Source: Siphonodentalium dalli | Lineage: Eukaryota; Mollusca; Scaphopoda; Gadilida; Siphonodentaliidae | Direction: 5' to 3' | NCBI GenBank assembly: GCA_032622095.1 | Contig: CP136069.1 | Location: 155,177,043-155,241,042 of the forward strand | Length of the DNA stretch: 64,000 bases | Shown: positions 11,404-21,200 of the stretch, piece by piece | Layout: every line of letters starts with the position of its first letter | How positions within the stretch are numbered: position 1 is the first letter of the stretch | Notes under the pieces: model-generated | The model's input: only the letters and a program-made list of their open reading frames with translations | Database searches by the model: none | What the model was told of the DNA's origin: nothing | Made by a program: the position numbers and the translations under genes

Positions 11404-12251
11404 TCAGAAAACTCTTTCAAAATGCTGTTCAGACCCTTGAACCACAGGCCGCTGAGGGGGTCCAGGAGGTTGCACTGTCCTTCCCCTTCTGGGCGGAGCC
11501 AGAAATTCAAACATGGAAGTTGTGTGATGAGACAACATTCTCTGCAAGTCTGACGGCATCGGATCTGACCAAAAGAAGTCATGATTCAGTGCACTATCGC
11601 TGTCAATTCGCTTACTTGGATCTAGCGTGAGAAGCTTGTCAATCAAATCCAACGCCCACTGGTCCCGAACATATGGCTTTAATCGATCTTTAACCCTACG
11701 CTTATGTCCAGCGGGAACTTCAAGTTTTCCCCACAAGTCTAATTTCTCAACACCAGGCCAAATTTCAAGGGAAATCGATCCACATAGATGCGAAATCAGC
11801 GTCAGTTGGTGCTGTTCCGTTGTTCCTTGCATAATTGGACTCCTCGTCCACATCTCCGCCATAATACAACCAGCGCCCCATAAGTCAATAGCGGGACCGT
11901 AATTCCGCTCGCCAAGTAATAACTCCGGTGGGCGGTACCATAACGTCACCACTCTGTTGGTATATTTGTTAGGCTGTTTGATGGTGCATTCGCTAAACGC
12001 TCGCGCGAGACCGAAATCAGCGAGTTTTAAGGTACCGTTTTTGGTGATGAGAATGTTGGCGGCCTTCATGTCTCGATGTAGGATCTTATTGCTGTGAATG
12101 AAGTAAAGGCCGTTCAGTAGCTGCTGCATTACTTTCTTTATTTCTCCGAGTGAGAATTTGACATTGGCATTGCTTAGCAACCCTGCAAGGTCATGTTCGG
12201 CGAACTCAAAGACAAGATAGAATGTGCTCTTGTATCTGTTATAAGGAGTAG
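11404..12251 (-). CDS. CDK9: CDK9 exon 4 (hinge, C-lobe, C-terminus)
   Basis: The exon begins after TTTATTTTCAG and encodes TPYNRYKSTFYLVFEFAEHD, the HRD and DFG motifs, the T-loop, the LWGAGCIMAEMWTRSPI segment, ALNHDFFWSDPMPSDL and a Pro/Arg-rich tail ending QHFERVF. The stop TGA is at 11406-11404. The open frame as read from the first internal start codon misses the first 24 residues of the exon. Confidence 0.97.
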
Positions 12252-15200
12252 CTGAAAATAAATATAACGAAAGTCATTTTCAATAAGGATACCTTTCCGG
12301 TAAATTTGCTCAGTATAATTTTTTGTCAATTTTAATTCCGGACTGGGTTCATATGGCCCTGCGAATCGGTTCGATCTGATGTGATATGATATTGTTTGTC
12401 TGATTCGATTCAAAGTGGCTGTCCTGATTCAAACTTTATCAAATATTTTCCATGCATCACCATGGTTTCTCCAGATGATCAATAAATATACTGTACAATA
12501 TCCATAATAATGACTTCCAGGATACCAGGAATTGCGGTCTCAAGAGAATTACATAAAAAATAAATCGGCAAAGTTAATGAGCCTCCATTCAGTTTTTACC
12601 ATATATAGGTCAAGGAGTTCAAAACGATACAAATGGCAGATTTCAATGTACCGTACGGAGACTGAACAAGTTTGCCGAATGTTATCTGATAAACACATGT
12701 GACACTAGAGGTTTATAAACACACAAGATCTACAGGTCTATATGCTCTGAAAATACTTAGCAAAGTCAGAACAATTTTCCAGATGTTTTCAGTTTTCTGC
12801 ACTGAAGCAAGCCTTAAAATAGTGTGTCTGCCATTTGCAGAATGAGGTCCCCAGAGGGTGAATTTAGTTACGCTACACAGCACAGTGGGCTAGCATTACT
12901 AAATTCACCCTCTGGGGACCTCATTCTGCTTAGGCCTCATCTTCTGGGAATATCTGTAGTCTCAAATTTACATTGCTTTTCGTTACTTATTCCCTTCTGT
13001 TCAGTTTCCTTGTCTCCTAATTTACAGAAGATAAAATGCATAATCGAGGTGACCAATGGGTGAATACCACCTACTTCAACTGGGGAACTTCAATCTGATC
13101 TCATAAAGTATAGGACCAAAAACATCATATGTTTCGAAATCTCTGACAAATATACTAGTAGAGTAAACCACGTTTGAGGGACATGGCGACAAATTTATAT
13201 ATACATATGGTCATAAAATGAAAAAGCACATGTCTATTATCAATAACTTTTTGAATGTACATATGTATGTAATACACCATTGTAATAATTTGAAAATTGT
13301 ACCAAAAATACGAATAAATGATAAAAACAAAACAAATTCAATCTGACCCAACCGGTAGGTGTCCCATAACAGATGAGGACTAAGCAGAATGACGCTAGCC
13401 CGCCATATCAGGAATAGACTAACAAGAACTGCTCTTTATTGCTCCATACTAAAGAAGCGTTGGAATCTGACTTTACTAAATTTTATGAATTGAATAAGTC
13501 TTTCTGTGGCACCAACAATCCCTTATAAAAGTTATAAGTATTTAACGACTGTCTACCTATTTGATCCCCAACATGTAATAGAAGAGAGTATAATTCCAAG
13601 CTTCAACTGCCAAGCTGCATTTTTACTCACCCCCCCCTAACCCAAGTCATACATCAAGTTTGAAAATCTACTTTGCCAATCACTTAGTATCAGTTAATAA
13701 AAGGTTGATGTTCACAAACATTTCCGATATTTTCATGCTTCAAATTTACAATTTTCAAGAAGAAGTGTGTGTTACATCTTTATGCCTTTATGCAAGTATA
13801 TCAATGAACCTTGCATGTTTCATTGTATGAATGTTGGTAAGTATGTGTACTTCCAATGGATCTTACCTTTGGTTCTTGTGATTTCAATCAAATTAACTAC
13901 ATTGTCATTTTTTAACAATTGTAGAATTCTTATCTCCCTCAGAGCAGTGATTGGAAACTGAAAAGAAACAAGGAATAATAAGAGTTTAATTTCTACAAAT
14001 CATATAATCCAAAATATATAGAATATGTAGCTTGTATCGTTGCTTAAACTGTTTATGTCTGTGAGGGTGATTTAGGGATCTATTATAAGGAGGTACTCCA
14101 GAGTCAAATAGAAGCAAAATCCACCAAGTGGGCGTAAACAGTTTAAGTGACTGCATCAGTGACATATTTTGTTTATCCATCATGCAAAACTACCTTTTGA
14201 GGGGGAAATTACTGATTTCCCTAGTCAAGTTTGAGCTATTGCCATGTGTTGGCATCTGTCATCCATCTGTGCGTCCATCAAAAAATTTCTACCCTACAGG
14301 TCACATCTCTCATCCAATCATCACCAATGTTCATATGGATCTTCAGGGTGACCTTTAGATAGGAGCCATCATTTTTTTCTGAAATTTGTTTAAAAACATG
14401 GCCACCAGCAGCCATCTTGGATTTCAAATTTGAATCCATTGGTACACCCCGCATATATCGGAGAATAAATTTTCGATGAAAAACATGGTCGCCGACAGCC
14501 ATCTTGGATTTACTCTTTGCATCACTAAATCTGTTGGCTACATCCCTCATCATCACCAAACTTCAGATGGATCTTCGGGTTGATGTGAGCCATTTTTTCG
14601 AATTTCATTGAAAAACATGGCCGCCAGTGGCCATCTTATATTTTACACTTTGTATTTTACTAAATCCTTCAGCACATAAAGCATGCCAAAGAAACGTCAA
14701 CATAGCTTTATTACGTCAACATAGCTTTATTAGGTAGGTGATAAAATTATGTATGTTCACGTATAAACTAGGCATGTAAACTAGCTGTATGACTTCATTT
14801 TGATTTTGGGACATTTTTTCCTCCAATTGATTACAAAATGTGTGAAAATGATGTGATTTCACACTAAAACCACTATAAACCATTAAGAACAAAGCCAGTT
14901 TGGAATAACTATAAATGAAAGTGTCAATGACAATGCAGCTCAACTTGGAAGAGAGATAATTTCATGTGTTACAGTCAATGGAGCGATTAGGGATGTGGAA
15001 AGTTGAAATGTCAAAGTAATACTAGATGTCAACATGAAAAGATACATATAAAGTAAAATCCAAGATTACTGCTGGCGGCCATGTTTTCTAATGAAATTCA
15101 AAAAACATTTGAAAGCTCTCATCCAGTGGTCACCCTGAAGATCAATATGAAGTTTGGTGATCATCAGATAAGGGAAGTGGCCTGTGGGTTTGCCAAGGGA

Positions 15201-18200
15201 TTTAGTCATACAATGAGTAAATCCAAGATGGCCACTGGCAGCCATGTTTTTCATCAAAAAAATTTCATATTTGATAGTCCCAACTAGAGGTGATTCTAAA
15301 CATTCCTGTAAATTTTCAACACAATTCTCCAATAATTTCAGGTGGCAGGGTGTGCGATGGATTCAAATTTGAAATCCAAGATGGCTGCTGGCGGCCATTG
15401 TTTTTTAACGAATTTTGGAAACAAATGATGGCTCCCATCTAATGGTCACCCTGAATATACATATGAAATTTGGTGATGATCAGATGAGGAAGGTGGAAAA
15501 AAATCTATGAGGGCCACTGGCGGCCATGTTTTTCACTGAAATTTTGTATGGCTCCCATCTAGTGGTCAATCAAAAGATCCATATGAAGTTTGGTGATGAT
15601 CAGATGAGGGATGTGGTCTGTAGGGTGTGCCGAAGTATTTAGTCATGCAAATAGTAAAATCCAAGATGGCTCCCGGCAGTAATGTTTTTCAATGAAAACT
15701 GTTCAAAATCGATAGCTCCCATCCAGAGGTGATCCTAATTAAAAATGCCAGTAAATTTTCAAAACAATTCTCGAATAAATGTGGGCTGCAGGGAGTGCCG
15801 ATGGATTCAAATTTAAAATCCAAGATGCTGGCGGCCATGTTTTTTTGATGAATTTCGGAAAAAAGGGAGGCTCCCATCTAGAGGTCACTCAAAAGATCCA
15901 AATGAAGCTTGATGATTAGATGAGAGATGTGACCTGTAGTGTGTGCTAATGGAAATTGTTGATGGACGCCCCGAGGGTCAGATACCAACCCATGGCAATA
16001 ACTTAACTTGACTTCGATTTGTTGAGCTAAAAATGACAACAAAATCATCACAAAAAATATTCTTAGCCAATCAAGTACTCAGGCGTGCGCATGGAACAGT
16101 CTTGAAATGTTTGACATTTCTATTCTTCTTTAACATGCTTGATGTGGTCTTCAGATAGTATAGATTCCTTCATGTGGTGCACTATAGTGCTGGGCGGTTT
16201 CCCGATTAATCGTCAATACCCGGTTAATATTTCAATATCGTCAGTAATATCGTCTAAACTAAAATAATCGTAATATCGTCGGCAATTTATAGAGGGTGCC
16301 AGACCATCATAAGCGTATACAAACAAATAGTTTAACTCAAGCCTAAATCGAGTTATTTAAGTTTTAAATTCCAACTAAATCCCCGTGTCCTGACTTTTTC
16401 AATATTCAATATAAATCATAGTAAACAACGTTTAGGACGACTAACAAAATTAGGGGGATATGAAAACCCCGAATACGTCCCCCTTTCGCTCACAATATTA
16501 CACAAACGCTCCGACTTCCCTGCATACTTTTTATTACAATAGAATTCACCAAATGAATTGACGACTGCTGATCGGGTGATATATCAATATGAATGTCAGT
16601 TTTGCCATGCCTCTTCCTTCAGTACAATGATGCACATGCACCGTCAATCAAAATAGTAAATGAGCGAAGATACCGCCCCCTTCTCGTCTAGAAGAAACCA
16701 CTCACGGCGATTGGTTAAAACCAATATTATAGAATTAGGGCTTCAAACCCGCCCAAAATACATGGTGTCCTTGCTTGGCCGAATTCCAAAAGTTATGTAC
16801 TACGTGTGTGGACTTCGCTAAAATTTGTCTTGACGGTAAACCATATTCCATTTGTCAAGCGACGCAAGTGTCATCGGGAACAACATATGTATTTGCTCAA
16901 CATAGTTGAATATACCAAGTTAGAAAAGGATACTGTATAGTATAGAACACTTTTAGTTTTGGCATAGACTAGATAATGGTTTTATTAATTATCGGTAAAT
17001 ACCAGAATTTGTCAAGTCACCGGAAAGAAATTGTCCGAATAGCGGAATTTAACCGGTGAATTTACTTTTCATTCCGAATATCGATCGAGCATGAGGTTGT
17101 CACTGGTTGAAAGGTTGTGTATGTTATTATTGACGTCAACTTGTCAAAATTAATGACAATGATGTGATTCTAGCGAACAGTGAGAAACTATTTAAGTTAC
17201 TACTAGTAGTATCTGATGTTTTAAAAAACCGCGATTATATCGTTAACCGCGGTTTTAATTTCCAAAAATCGCGGTTTTTATTTTCGTTAATATCGTCCAG
17301 CCCTAGTGCACTAGCTTAACAATTAAGTAGTTTTCTGTGTAGGTCCATCTAAACTTTCCACCTCCTGACATAGCTCAGATGTGGAAACCCCTTTATATAT
17401 GCATGTATAACACACTACTAGCAATATGAATCAGCAAACTTCATATTCAATTTTTCAACTGCATAATTTCAAATTTGCGATATAAATTATCATTTAATAC
17501 TTATTGTCAATGCATCCTGCTGAACGCAGATTAATGGCAAATTCATATAGTAACTAATTTGCATACCCGGTACTCTCAAGTACCTAATAATCGTGATGGC
17601 CTAATAAAAGTGCTGGGTGGGGATTTCGGCTAATATTAATAATAGTGATGGAAATTTCACTCTATGTCTCAATGCCAAATAATAGTGATCACTGGGAATT
17701 TTCTCCAAAATTAACAATCATGCTGATACTATTATTAGGCACCTGAGAGTACATAAATGTAGGCTTAGCTGTAAATTGGTTATCACTCAGAACACTCTCC
17801 AACACGATAATGACCAGAGGGACTGATTATCTGGTAAACAATAATATGCATCATACCCCTTCTTTCTCATTTTCCATGAGAACCTTTTTCAATGCCACTA
17901 GTCTCTTGGTCTTCCTGTCTCTCGCCTTGAATACCTCTCTGAAAACATAAGAAAGCAGCATTCAGTATCATACAACAGAGAAATGGATACATGCGTTTTA
18001 GTGCTGGGCGGTATGACGATATATCGGGTATAGCCGGTTTGAATTTTGATATCGTCAATAATATCGTCTGAAATAAAAATATCGTAATACCGTCCCAAGT
18101 TGTAATATTCTCCATGTAGGTTGAAACCCATCATATGGTCCCAACAAACAGCGAAGTTAGAGTAAGTATAATAGTCCCAAACTTCCGGGAAATACGCAGT

Positions 18201-21200
18201 CGAAAACATTTTAAAACATCGGAGCACGTGCTTGTCAAGGATGGATATGCTTCGTCGGAAACATCAAAGAGATACTAGTAGCATCAGTTGGCTACACTGT
18301 GAGATTGGTATGTCGCGCGCATGCGACTGGCACAATGACCTCCTTTCAAGTTGGTGCAGCTTGCTCTATCAACCGTAACCGGTTGCTTGGAGACGGATTA
18401 CGATGTCATATTTTATATTGACCACACTTAGTCTAGCTGATCGTCTCAATGTGTGCAAATTGCGAGTAAAATGATTTTGTGGACATGTGCCGTACGGATC
18501 ATGGCATTGCTATCGCTTCAACAAATGTCAAATTCACAAACTAATTGAACATGATTGTCTATATTTATTTTCCTCAGCTAAAAAATTGCTGACGCAAATT
18601 CATTTCATGTCGGCTTTTGCCTCGGCACTGCCCATTGCGTTTCCTATATCAATATATAATGGGGAAGAAAAAGAAAATAAGATCATACAAGTTTAACATA
18701 TGTACATGTACATTGACAAGAAAGGAAGTGGTGTGTGTAAGGGGATTGGGGTGAGAGTAGCCAAAACTGGTTTGTGGGTAATTTGCATCAGGTGGGTTTC
18801 CTAAATTTCTTAAAACTATCCGACTTCGAATCATTTTGTCGCAGTTATAAGCCGATGAACTATCTTGAAGAGAATTGTCCCAGCACATGTAAAAAGTTTC
18901 TTAATTAGACCGATCGGTCTAAAAAAGACTGCATCCGGGATAAGGGAATTCACTCTAAAATGTTCTATGATTATCTTTAAAACACTACCTGGGAAAAATT
19001 TCATTCTGATTGCTTTTGAAGGACATGAAATAATTATTTACTGAGAATATTCAATTTAAACATGTGCATGTATAGATCATGCTATGAATCTCTATTATGG
19101 CTAATGCCCATTGAGATCATGTATTCCTCCAGTACAAACCCTTGGAACTTTTTGAAGTTTTGACAGGGAACATTATAAAGTTGAAAAATAACACAGTGAA
19201 TATACTTCTTAGTTATTATCTGTTCCTTGATAATGCACACTGTAGATGAAGGACATTCACGATTTAAGTGACTTTGCAAGCGATATTCCTTTGTGTCGCT
19301 TATGATTATGGAATTTCTGCTGGGTTAAATTTTTATTGCGATATCGGCTCACAAAAGTCACAGAAAAGCATGCAATTTCGAGTTGGGACCTTCATCTACA
19401 GTGAAGTACATTATCAAGGAGATAATAACTAAGAAATATATTCCTTGTGTTATTTTTTCGACTTGATAAGGTTCCCTGTCAAACCTTGACTTCAAAAAAT
19501 ACCCAGGTCTTGTACTGGTGGAATATGATATCTACACATATTCTCAAAATAAGTGTCCCTCTCGACCGTGTTGAGACCACAACGAGGTCGTAACATTGCT
19601 CCAACGCGGTCGAGGTAACCATCAATGCAACATAATGTGGTCGGCATGACCGTCAACGGAACAAACATGGTTGAGGTAACTGTCAACGCAACAAATGCAG
19701 TCGAGATAACCGTCAACGAATTTAAATGGAACGTTGCCAACAAAATATAATTTTTTTTGGCGTGGTGGCAGGCACGGGTAATGCATGATTGATTGATGTT
19801 AAATGTTTTACATATACATTTAGAATATTTCCGGGAAAAAAACAAATGTAGATCACATTGATCGCGATGCAATTGAGATTTCTTACAAACAAAATACTTT
19901 GAGTTCACGTCGCAATGTATATTTAATACTCAGCGTCACATCCGATTAAAGGTCGATTACCTGTACGCCAAGGGTCCGATGTCATTTCACTCATTTGAAA
20001 TCTTTGTGAGGATATGATAACACATACATGTACATGTTTAATCGAGATATGCAGATACAGTGATGCAAATAATTTAAAACATTAATTATCCATGTGTTGT
20101 TCAAGCAGCGCTCTGACGTGTTAACCAATGATTTGTCACTTTTACTGACAGACTGTGGATCAAAAGCCTGCCGTGAATGATTGACAGTGGTGTCAATGAA
20201 CTCAAATACAATATGGGGTGTGTCTTTGGTGAATCCCGAAGCTTCCAAACATATTGAATGTTTAACAGGAAAGAATTTATTCAACTATGATGGAAAAGCT
20301 AAATCACGAAATCATCCTGAGATGATGACATGTAGCCAAATATGTGTACATGTACACATGTACAGGTACCTACCGGCATCTACCTGGAGATTTTAGATCA
20401 ACAAATCGGAAACACATGCATGTTATTTAGTTTGCCCTATTTTATTTTATTTTATATTATCTATGATTAAAAAAGTTTGTGTATATGTAACATATAATAA
20501 CATAATGTGTCCTACTCCTATCCTAACATCGTTGTCATTCTGTAATGTACATGTTACAAGAAACAACCCATCGAGAGCCCCCGGCCCTTTAATATGATCA
20601 AGCGACAAGCACATATTCATTATCACAGAGTCAAAGGCTGCGTGAAATATGCGGAAAGGAAGATTATATACAACGTAGAAACCGATAATTGTCAATAGTT
20701 TTCACCCACGCAAAAATACACGTCAATTAAAATAGTACACATCGGGCTACTTTCTTCTTCATATATTAACTAACATTATGAGGGTGGTGGGGGTAGAATA
20801 TGCAAACCTATGAACAGAGCTATACGTGTCTCAGATTAGTGTTTTCTCAATCCAAATAAATGTATGGAACAGCACAACAACTATCTTGTCAGTTTTGCAT
20901 GTTCGGTCATGTAAATTACAAATTGAGTAATTGTCTCATTTTATCGTGTCAGTTCCGGTGTCGGTCGAAACTGTATTTTATAGCATGTAACAATAAAGAG
21001 CGTTCATATACTTTACAAACGCCATGTAAAAAAAAACACAGAAATCTTCCGGTCGTTTTTAAAATTTTCAGACACGCTCATTATTCATACCATCATACCA
21101 TGTATTAAATAAACCAACAATAATTATAAAATAGACACGATTTGTGGTTTATGCTGAAGAATACCAGGAGTCCAGGACTTGATTATTCAGACTTTAATTA

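Larger units (their letters stand above)
13958..17856 (-). other. CDK9 intron 2
   Basis: 3.9 kb. Holds the 'AACATGGCCGCC' tandem element (14225-16010) and a hAT-like element (16185-17305). About 17314-17856 is AT-rich and holds a short inverted pair of TAATAATAGTGAT-like phrases (17590-17735), with no gene. Confidence 0.9.

Noticed and set aside
11223-11902. Plus-strand frames of 135 and 91 codons over CDK9
   Set aside because: They are shadows of CDK9 exon 4 on the other strand.
17999-18645. A complete hAT element using a TTGCGTTT near 18637 as right duplication
   Set aside because: The bases before it are not the inverse of the left end and the duplication would have a mismatch, so only the left fragment is annotated.
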